This document shows, piece by piece, positions 1 through 7,470 of a stretch of DNA of 64,000 nt. The notes beneath the pieces are model-generated. The model did no database searches and was not told the origin of the DNA. It saw only the letters and a program-made list of their open reading frames with translations. The number at the start of each line of letters is the position of its first letter. Position 1 is the first letter of the stretch. Source of the DNA: Paraburkholderia caribensis (lineage in GTDB: Bacteria; Pseudomonadota; Gammaproteobacteria; Burkholderiales; Burkholderiaceae); NCBI RefSeq assembly GCF_002902945.1, contig NZ_CP026101.1, forward strand, positions 2,170,001 through 2,234,000, given 5' to 3'. The translations under genes and the position numbers were made by a program.

Positions 1-444
1 TTTGCGCTTGCGTTCGCGCGCCCGTTCCGCGCGCACGACGTCGGCCGTCGCGTCGGCCAGCGTGCGCGACGCCAGCGACGCTTCGAGCGCCTGTTGTGCA
101 TCGCCGATGATGCCCGTCAGCACCGTCTGGATGTTGCGCCCGACCATGCACGCGGGATTCGGCGTCTCGCGATGCATGGCGAACAGTTGCGCATCGTCGA
201 CGGCGCGGTAGATGTCGAGCAGCGTGATGTCCTCGGGCTCGCCCGCCAGCAGCGCCCCACCGCCCGCGCCCAGTTGCGACGTGGTGAGGCCCGCTTCCGC
301 GAGCATCGCCAGCAGACGCCGGATCAGCACGGGATTCGTGTTCACGCTTCCCGCGATCATGTCCGACGACAACGGCACGCCTTCCTGCAACGACAGCAGG
401 GCGAGCACATGAACCGCAAAGGCAAATCGGCTACTCGTATTCAC
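1..444 (-). CDS. Rrf2-family transcriptional regulator (3' end beyond the window)
   Basis: A winged-helix DNA-binding regulator of the Rrf2/IscR superfamily, running off the left edge: 148 codons are read without a stop. The start is a GTG at 444 followed by NTSSRFAFAVHVLALLSLQ, the usual Rrf2 opening. The recognition region contains VNTNPVLIRRLLAMLAEAGL and a glycine-rich wing (GAGGGALLA). Only one cysteine is visible (NPACMVG), so there is no sign of the three-cysteine Fe-S site of IscR. It is more like the non-cluster YwnA-type members, although the C-terminus is missing. A promoter and a dyad operator lie about 60-100 bp upstream, which suggests autoregulation. Family assignment is firm; the signal sensed is unknown. 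Confidence 0.85.
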   Translation of the reverse strand, partial: MNTSSRFAFAVHVLALLSLQEGVPLSSDMIAGSVNTNPVLIRRLLAMLAEAGLTTSQLGAGGGALLAGEPEDITLLDIYRAVDDAQLFAMHRETPNPACMVGRNIQTVLTGIIGDAQQALEASLASRTLADATADVVRAERARERKRK

Positions 445-505
445 AACGCTAGATCATCCGATGCGCATCAGACGCGCGAATCCCATCGCATCAGCCGGCG
501 GCGAT

Positions 506-542
506 GTGTAATCATCATAGTTACACTTCACACGCCGGTCAA
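506..542 (-). promoter_or_regulatory. Sigma-70 promoter overlapped by a dyad operator, upstream of the Rrf2 gene
   Basis: Read on the minus strand there is TTGACC (537-542), a 17-bp spacer, and TATGAT (514-519), a near-consensus sigma-70 promoter pointing at the Rrf2 gene. The inverted repeat GTGTAA-N9-TTACAC (506-526) covers the -10 box. Placement and symmetry fit repression of its own gene by the dimeric Rrf2 protein; that role is inference. Confidence 0.7.
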
Positions 543-550
543 GCGCGGGC

Positions 551-1015
551 TTATTTGTCCATCTGTTTCTGGGCGTCGCTGGATTCGGTGGGCGCGGATT
601 GCGCGCTGGTCGTCGATGCCTCGTTGGACCATTGCTGCAGCTTGCGTCCCGCCGTTTCAAGTCCTGCGCCCGTCGAGCCCATCGCCTTGTTGACAGCAGC
701 GTTGGTCGCGCTGGCAGCGTTGTCCAGATTGGCTCTCGCCTGCGACGCGAGCGCGTTCGGGTCGAGGTTGATCGACGGGCCGGATGCGGCCGCGTCGAGA
801 TTCTGTTGCGCCGTGGCCTTCGCGGCGTCGACCTGCTGACCGACATAGCTTGCAGCCTGGTCAAGCTTCTGACCGGCCTGCTGGGAAAGATCGTTGAGCT
901 TCGTCGACGCCTGACCCGCCGATGCATCGTTTTTCTGGCAGGCGGCAAGGCCAGCGAGCAGCATGACAGCAAAGGCAGTAGTACGGACGAGCGGATGGCG
1001 TGAGAGTGGTTTCAT
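551..1015 (-). CDS. Small alanine/glutamine-rich lipoprotein
   Basis: A predicted lipoprotein of 154 residues. The N-terminus is basic (MKPLSRHPLVR), followed by a hydrophobic segment and a lipobox LAAC, giving lipidated Cys near residue 26. The mature part is low in complexity, rich in Ala, Gln, Asn and Asp, and predicted to be helical, with repeated QQAGQKLDQAAS-like patterns; it looks like a surface or periplasmic helical protein without an enzymatic domain. Its ATG overlaps the stop of the upstream GNAT gene by four bases (ATGA), so the two are probably translated together. No function can be assigned. Confidence 0.75.
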   Translation of the reverse strand: MKPLSRHPLVRTTAFAVMLLAGLAACQKNDASAGQASTKLNDLSQQAGQKLDQAASYVGQQVDAAKATAQQNLDAAASGPSINLDPNALASQARANLDNAASATNAAVNKAMGSTGAGLETAGRKLQQWSNEASTTSAQSAPTESSDAQKQMDK

Positions 1016-1506
1016 ACTTTTGGTCGAGCCGCTGCGAGCGGCTTCATCATGCGAAAACGCCTCAATGATACGCCGTTGCGCGTGACCGACTCCTGCGCGT
1101 TCACCGCGAAGCCCGCCCGCTCGAATGCTTGCCTCGCGCTGATGCTGACATCGGCTGTCACCGTCAGCACGTTCGCAGCGCGCGCCCGCGCTTCGAGCCG
1201 CGCGAGCAGCGCCGCCGCGAGCCTTTGTCGCGCAAAGGCAGGCGCGACATAGAGCATCTCGATGTGATCGGCCGGATGCAGTTGGCCGAACCCAGCATGG
1301 GCGCTACCGCGCAAGGCAACGAGCGTCACGCCGCGCGCCAGCCGCGCGCCGAACGCGGCGACCTCGCCGGCGGCCGACGCCCATGCCTCGCGCGCCGCCG
1401 GGTCGTAGCCCGCGGCGGCCAGCACTGCATCGTGAAAAAGCGCAGCGAGCGGCGCGGCGTCAGCGGGCCGGAACAGGCGGAAGGTAAATGGAATAGGATC
1501 GGTCAT
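1012..1506 (-). CDS. GNAT-family N-acetyltransferase
   Basis: A 164-residue acetyltransferase of the GCN5 fold. It opens with FTFRLFRPADAAPLAALFHDAV (beta1-alpha1) and has the core EMLYVAPAFARQRLAAALLARLEARAR, an acetyl-CoA-binding motif A in which the usual Q/RxxGxG/A appears as ARQRLAA. The C-terminal RQAFERAGFAVNAQE is typical of the family. The frame stays open a further 200 codons upstream, but that stretch is antisense to the PfpI gene, so the ATG at 1506 is chosen. It is divergent from the PfpI gene and overlaps the lipoprotein gene. The substrate is unknown. Confidence 0.8.
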   Translation of the reverse strand: MTDPIPFTFRLFRPADAAPLAALFHDAVLAAAGYDPAAREAWASAAGEVAAFGARLARGVTLVALRGSAHAGFGQLHPADHIEMLYVAPAFARQRLAAALLARLEARARAANVLTVTADVSISARQAFERAGFAVNAQESVTRNGVSLRRFRMMKPLAAARPKV

Positions 1507-1584
1507 GCGTTTGCGATGTTGTCGACGACCCCAGGGTAGACTGGCCGACGTTCGACGTGTTCCCTCAACCACTGGAGGCATGCG

Positions 1585-2166
1585 ATGGCAGCAAAGAAGA
1601 TTCTGTTCCTGACGGGCGACTTCGCCGAGGATTACGAAACGATGGTGCCGTTCCAGGCACTGCAGGCAGTCGGCCATATCGTCGATGCCGTCTGTCCCGG
1701 CAAGCGTGCGGGCGAGCGCGTGAAAACGGCGATTCACGATTTCGAAGGCGACCAGACGTACACCGAGAAGCCCGGCCATTACTTCACGCTCAACGCAAGC
1801 TTCGACGAGATCGATCCGTCGCAATACGACGCGCTCGCCATCGCGGGCGGCCGCGCGCCGGAGTATCTGCGGCTCAACGCGAAAGTGATCGACCTCGTGC
1901 GCCAGTTCGCCGAAAGCAACAAGCCGATCGCCGCGATCTGCCACGCCGCGCAACTGCTCGCCGCCGCCGACGTGATCCGCGGCAAACGCATTTCGGCGTA
2001 TCCCGCGTGCGCGCCCGAAGTGAAGCTGGCGGGCGGCGACTACGCGGACATTCCCGTCGACGCGGCTGTCACCGACGGCAACTTCGTCACGGCGCCCGCG
2101 TGGCCCGCGCATCCAGAATGGCTGCGCCAGTTCCTCGTGGTGCTCGGCACGCGTATCGAACTTTGA
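1585..2166 (+). CDS. DJ-1/PfpI superfamily protein
   Basis: A 193-residue single-domain protein of the DJ-1/PfpI (class I glutamine amidotransferase-like) fold. The N-terminal strand KILFLTGDFAEDYETMVPFQAL carries the conserved acidic residue (Glu15). The nucleophile elbow AAICHAAQ places the reactive cysteine at Cys119 followed by His120. Family members act as glyoxalases/deglycases, chaperones or, rarely, proteases; sequence alone does not decide which. A ribosome-binding GGAGG lies about 8 bases before the ATG. It is transcribed away from the GNAT gene, and the 78-bp gap between them should hold both promoters. Confidence 0.88.
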   Translation: MAAKKILFLTGDFAEDYETMVPFQALQAVGHIVDAVCPGKRAGERVKTAIHDFEGDQTYTEKPGHYFTLNASFDEIDPSQYDALAIAGGRAPEYLRLNAKVIDLVRQFAESNKPIAAICHAAQLLAAADVIRGKRISAYPACAPEVKLAGGDYADIPVDAAVTDGNFVTAPAWPAHPEWLRQFLVVLGTRIEL

Positions 2167-2303
2167 CCCGCGTCAAGGTCGGACCAGCGCCCGGCCTGTC
2201 GATCAGACGCGCTTGCGTGTTGTCTATCCTGTTTGAGACTTCTCTGATACCCGTGATGGGTACGGCCCCCTAGAGTTGCAGGTTGACTTTGGAAGGCTCA
2301 ATC

Positions 2304-2627
2304 ATGGATCTCACTAACTGGGTGATTATTCTCGCTGTCGCGCTGATTTCGCTGACATTCTTCTGTTCGCGCGCGCCGGCGCACTGGTCGATCGAAAGCC
2401 GCGCGCGGCGCTTCACCGGCATGCGTCTGCTCGCCCAAGCCGTACTGTCGTTCTGGACCGCACTTCTCATCGTCGCGCGCGGCCTGTTCGTACTGGGTTC
2501 GAAAACCCTTCACGTCGCACCCGCGGCCATCCTGACGGGCGCGCTGCTGCTGATCGTCGCGAGCGGCTACTGGTCGATCCGCGGCCGCAGAATGCTCAAG
2601 CCGCGCCGTCTGTTCTCCGCCTCCTGA
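2304..2627 (+). CDS. Small membrane protein
   Basis: A 107-residue inner-membrane protein of unknown function. The first segment (about residues 4-21) is WVIILAVALISLTFF. The middle holds an amphipathic basic stretch and a hydrophobic run AVLSFWTALLIVARGLFVLG, and the third is VAPAAILTGALLLIVASGYW; the tail is basic (RGRRMLKPRRLFSAS). The ATG at 2304 is preceded by GGAAGG at a good distance, so the TTG seven codons upstream is less likely. It converges with the histidine kinase gene 23 bp away. No family was recognised. Confidence 0.65.
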   Translation: MDLTNWVIILAVALISLTFFCSRAPAHWSIESRARRFTGMRLLAQAVLSFWTALLIVARGLFVLGSKTLHVAPAAILTGALLLIVASGYWSIRGRRMLKPRRLFSAS

Positions 2628-2650
2628 GCGCCGGGCGGGCACACCGCGCG

Positions 2651-4306
2651 CTATCGCGCGTCCGCCCGCAACGCCTGTCCATCGCCCGCTGTCGCGGCAT
2701 CGTCCTCGTCGTCGCGCGACGGTGCGGCGGCATCCGGCAACGACAGGTAGAACGTCGTTCCCACACCCTCCGTCGATTCCGCCCACACGCGTCCGCCGTG
2801 CCGCTCGACCATGCGTCGCACCAGCGCCAGACCGATCCCCTCGCCCGCCGCCACGTTGCCGTGGAGCCGCTGGAACGCATTGAACAGGCGCGGCATCGCG
2901 ATTTCCGGAATGCCCATGCCGTTGTCCTTCACATAGAAGATGCGCAGCGTCTGCACGCCAGGCGGCGCAGGCGCCGTGCCGATTTCGACGACGCCCGCGC
3001 GCTCCGGGCTCAGATAATTGATCGCGTTGCCAATCAGGTTCGCGAAGATCTGCTCGAGCGCCGTCGGATCGCCCCATACGGGCGGCAGCGCCTGCACGAT
3101 GACGCGCGCGCGATGATCGCGAATCGTGGCCTGCATCGCGTCGATCACGCGCTGCACGATGTCGCGCACCTCGACCTGCTGGCGCCGGTATTCGACGCGG
3201 CCCACGCGCGATAGCCGCAACAACGCGTCGATGATGTGCGACGCGCGCAATACCGCCGTCTGCAGGAAATGCAGCGCCTCGCCGATGTCCTCGTCGATCA
3301 GCCGCTCGACATGCTCACGCTGATGCGTCGACAGCGACGACTGGCGCAGGGCGGCGCGCAGATCGTCGCACGCATGCGTCAGTTCCTTCGAGAAACCCTG
3401 CAGATTGACCAGCGGCGCGCGCAGATCGTGCGACACGCTATAGATGAACGTCTCGTTTTCCTGGGTTTGCTGGCGCAGCGTTTCGTTGGTCTGCGCGAGT
3501 TCGGCGGCGTGGCGGCCGAGATCCGACTGGAAGCGCGCCTGCTGGCGCTCCGCTTCGAGCAGCTTGCGGCTGGTCATATGCAGCGTCAGATCGAGCCGCG
3601 CGATTTCATCGTTGCCGGGCGTGAGAGGCGCCAGCGGCTCGTTGCTGGCAAGCCGGCTGGCGTTGTCCGACAGCAGCGCGAGCCGGCCGCGCACGCGGCG
3701 CGCGAACACCCAGAACGCAATCGCGACGAATACCAGCGAGCCGAGCACGGCCGCGACGATCAGCGACTGCTGCCGCTCCCGCGCCGCCGCGGCCTCGGCC
3801 GAACGCACCGAATCGAGCTGCCGCTCCTGCGCCTGGAACGCCGCGATCTGCGCGCGAAAGCCGTCGAGCACGTCGGTTCCGGCAAGGTCGCGAAAACGCT
3901 GCAGCACGTCGCGCCGGCGTCCCGAGCGGATCAGGTCCTGCACGCGGTCCGACCATTGGCGGTACATCTGCACGGCCTGGCGGATCTGCGCGGCGCGCTC
4001 GACTTGCGTGGGATTGTCGGCGACCAGTTCGGCGAGCCGGTCGATGCGACGGTCGACGTCCATCCAGAACGCCACGGGCGTCGAGGTATCGCGTGTGCCG
4101 CTGACGACGGCGCCGCGCAACCGCACCGATTCCAGCAGCACGGGCGCGAGAATGCTGGCTGTCTGCCGCAGCACATCCTCGCTATGCATGCTCCAGCGCT
4201 CGGCCTGTTCGGCATCCGACTGCGCCTTGATGAGACCCGACAGCAATGCCAGTTCGAAGACAGCGGGGATCGCAATCAGAAGCAGGCCTTTGGTCGTCAG
4301 TCTCAT
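2651..4306 (-). CDS. CHASE3-domain sensor histidine kinase
   Basis: A 551-residue membrane sensor kinase. An N-terminal membrane segment (about 6-26) is followed by a periplasmic four-helix CHASE3-type domain (about 30-180), a second membrane helix (SLIVAAVLGSLVFVAIAFWVFARRV), a HAMP-like linker and a coiled coil. The phosphoacceptor box YSVSHDLRAPLVNLQGF puts the autophosphorylated histidine at about His293. The ATPase domain has the N box (EQIFANLIGNAINYLSP), G1 (VKDNGMGIP) and G2 (GEGIGLALVRRMVERHGGRVWAES). All catalytic motifs look intact. No response regulator is adjacent, so the partner is elsewhere. The ATG at 4306 is chosen because the preceding 17 codons contain no membrane-anchor sequence. 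Confidence 0.9.
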   Translation of the reverse strand: MRLTTKGLLLIAIPAVFELALLSGLIKAQSDAEQAERWSMHSEDVLRQTASILAPVLLESVRLRGAVVSGTRDTSTPVAFWMDVDRRIDRLAELVADNPTQVERAAQIRQAVQMYRQWSDRVQDLIRSGRRRDVLQRFRDLAGTDVLDGFRAQIAAFQAQERQLDSVRSAEAAAARERQQSLIVAAVLGSLVFVAIAFWVFARRVRGRLALLSDNASRLASNEPLAPLTPGNDEIARLDLTLHMTSRKLLEAERQQARFQSDLGRHAAELAQTNETLRQQTQENETFIYSVSHDLRAPLVNLQGFSKELTHACDDLRAALRQSSLSTHQREHVERLIDEDIGEALHFLQTAVLRASHIIDALLRLSRVGRVEYRRQQVEVRDIVQRVIDAMQATIRDHRARVIVQALPPVWGDPTALEQIFANLIGNAINYLSPERAGVVEIGTAPAPPGVQTLRIFYVKDNGMGIPEIAMPRLFNAFQRLHGNVAAGEGIGLALVRRMVERHGGRVWAESTEGVGTTFYLSLPDAAAPSRDDEDDAATAGDGQALRADAR

Positions 4307-4581
4307 GCGCGCGCCGGGAGAGTCGGAAGCCGGCGGGTCGCGCCGGGGACGGCACATTATGTCGGCGATTGCAGTTCATGACAAAGCGCAACCCGGCGGG
4401 CGCGTCGCCAAGCTGGTGCAGGAGGCAGCCGATCGCGGGCGCCGGGCGTGGCGCATGTTCAGGGCGCGTTCCGCCGCGCTGGCGCGCCAATTACCGCGTT
4501 ATTGATTCGTATGGAAATAGCAAGCAAATCATAGGTATATGCCCGTTTTTGGGATATTTGCATGCCCCGATTTCGCGCTCA

Positions 4582-4597
4582 TGCACACTTAATGTGC
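4582..4597 (+). promoter_or_regulatory. Predicted NtrC binding site
   Basis: TGCACACTTAATGTGC contains the dyad GCAC-N7-GTGC that matches the enterobacterial NtrC consensus. It sits about 120 bp upstream of the sigma-54 promoter of the ammonium transporter gene, in an otherwise gene-free interval (4307-4762), the usual enhancer distance. Confidence 0.65.
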
Positions 4598-4707
4598 CGA
4601 TATCGCGGCGCGCGTGCCGGGAAGGTGGAGTAATCGAAACGCTTCGAGGCGGCATCGGCCCATTCCAGTGCAGCATCGCACCGACAACACGCGTTAGCGC
4701 ATCCATT

Positions 4708-4723
4708 TGGCCCACTTCTTGCA
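4708..4723 (+). promoter_or_regulatory. Sigma-54 (RpoN) promoter of the ammonium transporter gene
   Basis: TGGCCC-N5-TTGCA has the invariant GG and GC of a -24/-12 promoter at the correct spacing, and differs from TGGCAC-N5-TTGCA at one position. The predicted start of transcription is about 4733-4735, some 30 bp before the ATG at 4763. Confidence 0.75.
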
Positions 4724-4762
4724 TTCGATGCCCGCTTTTTGCGCATCGCAGGAATCAAACGG

Positions 4763-5965
4763 ATGGACAGTCTGAAAACCGGCACCGATACCCTCTTTCT
4801 TCTGCTCGGCGCGGCAATGGTGCTCGCGATGCACGCGGGCTTCGCGTTCCTCGAACTGGGTACGGTCCGTAAGAAAAATCAGGTCAATGCGCTGGTGAAG
4901 ATTCTGGTCGACTTTTCGGTGTCGACGATCGCGTATTTCTTCATCGGCTACACGATCGCTTACGGCGTCCAGTTCTACGGCAGCGCCGAAACGCTCGCCG
5001 CGCACAACGGCTATGCGCTGGTGCGCTTCTTCTTCCTGCTGACGTTCGCCGCCGCAATTCCCGCGATCGTGTCGGGCGGCATCGCCGAGCGCTCGAAGTT
5101 CAACCCGCAACTGTTCGCGACCTTCGTGCTCGTCGGCTTCATCTACCCGTTCTTCGAGGGGATCGTCTGGAACGGCCACTTCGGCATCCAGACCTGGCTC
5201 ACGCAGGCGCTCGGCGCGCCGTTCCATGACTTCGCGGGCTCCGTGGTCGTGCACGCGTTCGGTGGCTGGGTCGCGCTGCCTGCCGTGATGCTGCTCGGCG
5301 CGCGCCACGGCCGCTACACGCGCGACGGCCGTATCGCCGCGCATCCGCCGTCGAACATTCCGTTTCTCGCGCTCGGCGCGTGGGTGCTGGCCGTCGGCTG
5401 GTTCGGCTTCAACGTGATGAGCGCGCAGACGATCGACAAGATCAGCGGCCTCGTCGCCGTCAACTCGCTGATGGCGATGGTCGGCGGCACGCTGACCGCG
5501 TGGCTCGCGGGCCGCAACGACCCGGGCTTCACGTATAACGGCCCGCTCGCCGGACTGGTGGCCGTGTGCGCCGGCTCGGACGTCATGCATCCGCTCGGCG
5601 CGCTGCTGACGGGCGCCGTGGCGGGCGGGCTGTTCGTCTATATGTTTACGATCGTGCAGAACCGCTGGCGCATCGACGACGTGCTCGGCGTGTGGCCACT
5701 GCATGGCCTGTGCGGCGCATGGGGCGGCATCGCGGCGGGGATCTTCGGCCTGCACGCGCTGGGCGGACTGGGCGGCGTGTCGTTCGCGGCCCAGGTGATT
5801 GGCACGCTCGGCGGCGTCGGGTTCGCGACGCTCGGCGGCACGCTCGTCTACGGCGTAATCCGGATCACGGTCGGGCTGCGCATCGACCAGGAAAACGAAT
5901 TCAACGGAGCCGATCTGTCGATCCACAAGATCACGTCGACGCCGGAACGCGAAACGGTCGGCTGA
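4763..5965 (+). CDS. amtB: Ammonium transporter (Amt/MEP/Rh family)
   Basis: An inner-membrane ammonium channel of 400 residues with about eleven membrane helices. The pore twin-histidine pair is present: His164 in the FAGSVVVHAFGGW segment and His314 in VWPLHGLCGAWGG. The TFAAAIPAIVSGGIAERSKF segment forms the outer gate region. Unlike E. coli AmtB no cleavable signal is obvious; the protein begins directly with MDSLKTGTDTLFLLLG. An AGGAA precedes the ATG. The upstream NtrC site and sigma-54 promoter indicate expression under nitrogen limitation. The usual partner glnK is not adjacent, so a PII protein encoded elsewhere would have to control it. A sensor or signalling Amt variant is less likely because no extra C-terminal domain is present. 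Confidence 0.92.
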   Translation: MDSLKTGTDTLFLLLGAAMVLAMHAGFAFLELGTVRKKNQVNALVKILVDFSVSTIAYFFIGYTIAYGVQFYGSAETLAAHNGYALVRFFFLLTFAAAIPAIVSGGIAERSKFNPQLFATFVLVGFIYPFFEGIVWNGHFGIQTWLTQALGAPFHDFAGSVVVHAFGGWVALPAVMLLGARHGRYTRDGRIAAHPPSNIPFLALGAWVLAVGWFGFNVMSAQTIDKISGLVAVNSLMAMVGGTLTAWLAGRNDPGFTYNGPLAGLVAVCAGSDVMHPLGALLTGAVAGGLFVYMFTIVQNRWRIDDVLGVWPLHGLCGAWGGIAAGIFGLHALGGLGGVSFAAQVIGTLGGVGFATLGGTLVYGVIRITVGLRIDQENEFNGADLSIHKITSTPERETVG

Positions 5966-6085
5966 CGCACCACTGCAAGCCCGTGGCGTCTGGTGTAACC
6001 TCGCGTTTCCGGGGTCGGCACATGCCATCAGGCGCGCCGCCGGTCCTTCGTACCAACGTGCGCGCCGATGTTAGACTGGCGCGCG

Positions 6086-6134
6086 CCGGAGATGGCATTC
6101 TCCTAAACCGCCCTCGTGGCTGATGATGCCTGCT
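6086..6134 (+). ncRNA. Fluoride riboswitch (crcB motif)
   Basis: Upstream of the fluoride channel gene the RNA contains, in order, GGAGATGG, the pairing partner TTCTCC, TAAACCGCCC, and GGCTGATGATGCCTGC. These are the conserved blocks of the crcB-motif riboswitch (stem P1, the pseudoknot loop with AAACYGC, and the 3' YTGATGRYNCCTRC block). A following hairpin CTGCGG/CCGCAG (6145-6177) could form the expression platform. Confidence 0.9.
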
Positions 6135-6213
6135 TCGCCCGGACCTGCGGACGTTGCAGCATCACGCCTCGCCGCAGCCCGGTTCGTCGATGTTCGGCTT
6201 TCCAGGCTTGCTC

Positions 6214-6594
6214 ATGTATCTGTCCATTCTTGCCGTCGGTATCGGCGGCGCACTCGGTTCGCTGTTTCGCTGGTTTCTCGGTCTGCGCCTCAACGCGCTC
6301 TTTCCGGCGTTGCCGCTCGGCACGCTCGCCTCGAATGTGATCGCGGGTTACATCATCGGCGTCGCCGTCGCGTACTTCGGGCGCAATCCGCAGATCGCGC
6401 CCGAATGGCGCCTCTTCATCATCACGGGCCTGATGGGCGGCCTGTCGACGTTCTCCACGTTCTCCGCGGAAGTCGTCCAGCACCTGCAGCAAGGCCGCCT
6501 CAACTGGGCCGCTGGGGAGATTGCGATTCACGTGGCGGCGTCGGTCGTCATGACCGTGCTCGGCATCGCGACGGTCGCCGTCGTCTCGCGCTGA
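6214..6594 (+). CDS. crcB: Fluoride ion channel/exporter CrcB (Fluc)
   Basis: A 126-residue four-helix membrane protein of the Fluc family, which assembles as an antiparallel dimer and lets fluoride leave the cell. The N-terminal LAVGIGGALGSLFRWFLGL and the central signature GLMGGLSTFSTFSAEV are both intact, including the phenylalanine-box residues and the Na+-site region. The start at 6214 (MYLSIL) gives the usual family length. An in-frame ATG at 6190 would add eight residues and cannot be excluded, as neither has a strong ribosome-binding site. The fluoride riboswitch lies about 80 bp upstream, so function and regulation agree. Confidence 0.93.
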   Translation: MYLSILAVGIGGALGSLFRWFLGLRLNALFPALPLGTLASNVIAGYIIGVAVAYFGRNPQIAPEWRLFIITGLMGGLSTFSTFSAEVVQHLQQGRLNWAAGEIAIHVAASVVMTVLGIATVAVVSR

Positions 6595-6696
6595 ACGGCA
6601 CGCGCGCGCACCCCGCGCGACGCGCCCAGCACGACGATGACTGACACCTGCCGTTCATCAAAAGATCATTGCTGAACGCTGCCGCGTGGGCGTCGC

Positions 6697-7125
6697 GTGG
6701 CTGTATCATCGTCGTCATATGCGGCGGACCTCGTGACGGCCCGTCACGCATGCATCGCCGCCGAACGCGCGACGAGCCTTGCATCGTCGCATCGTCGCAA
6801 AAAAGGGCTTGGGCCGGACGGCGCGCGCAGCGCCCGCTTCGCGCGCATCCCACGCAAGCCAGCTGGGGACCTCTTGAAGTACAGATATCTTTCGCGTCGT
6901 TCGTTGCTTCCTCTGCGGCGCAGCGCAGAGGAGTTGTCGTTTGCGTTTTCCGAGCTGCTCGCGCAGCCGCTGAGCCGGCCCGAAGCAGCCGCACGTTTCG
7001 AAACCCTGTGGAACGAAGTCAACGACGCCGCGCAGTCATGCGACGACAGCGATACCGCCTTCAGCTATATCGCGCTGCTGCACAGCATGGACCAGCGTTG
7101 GCGGTTCCTGAGATCGATGAACTAG
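6697..7125 (+). CDS. Small hypothetical protein, paralogue of the next gene
   Basis: The supported part is the C-terminal 80 or so residues, where FETLWNEVNDAAQS and FSYIALLHSMDQRW align with FERLWDETNALAAS and LPYIALLKRMHTAF of the neighbouring gene at 7139. The frame opens with a GTG at 6697, but the first 59 codons look non-coding in composition. A TTG at 6874 preceded by GGGGAC would give an 83-residue protein close in length to its neighbour and may be the real start. No membrane segment, signal peptide or known domain is seen. The arrangement suggests a tandem duplication followed by divergence. Confidence 0.55.
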   Translation: MAVSSSSYAADLVTARHACIAAERATSLASSHRRKKGLGPDGARSARFARIPRKPAGDLLKYRYLSRRSLLPLRRSAEELSFAFSELLAQPLSRPEAAARFETLWNEVNDAAQSCDDSDTAFSYIALLHSMDQRWRFLRSMN

Positions 7126-7138
7126 CGGGCAAACAACC

Positions 7139-7411
7139 GTGTCCTCCGATCCGTCCGATAACGAGCCGACCGATAACGAGCCGACCGGGTCGGCAGCGCG
7201 GCCACCCCGCCGCGCCGACGAAATCGAAAAGGACTTTCTGGATCGGCCGACGTCCGGCATTCCGCCCGACGTCGCCCGCGACAAGTTCGAGCGCCTGTGG
7301 GATGAGACGAACGCCCTCGCCGCATCGTCGATGATGTCGGCGCAACGCCTTCCGTATATCGCGCTGCTCAAGCGCATGCATACGGCGTTCGTGGAGCGCT
7401 ATCCGCGCTGA
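7139..7411 (+). CDS. Small hypothetical protein, paralogue of the preceding gene
   Basis: A 90-residue soluble protein beginning with GTG, 13 bp after the stop of its paralogue. The N-terminal part is acidic and contains a doubled DNEPT unit, encoded by a short direct repeat. The conserved core FERLWDETNALAASSMMSAQRLPYIALLKRMHTAF is shared with the upstream gene. It is predicted to be mostly helical. No known domain or function was recognised. Confidence 0.55.
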   Translation: MSSDPSDNEPTDNEPTGSAARPPRRADEIEKDFLDRPTSGIPPDVARDKFERLWDETNALAASSMMSAQRLPYIALLKRMHTAFVERYPR

Positions 7412-7470
7412 ACGGCCGGGCGCGAACGGCTCTCCGGCATCGCGGCGGCACGCGCGGCCGCCACGCGGGG

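Noticed and set aside
4669..4682. GTGC-N6-GCAC dyad near the amt promoter as a second NtrC site
   Set aside because: The half-sites are in the opposite arrangement and spacing to the NtrC consensus GCAC-N7-GTGC.
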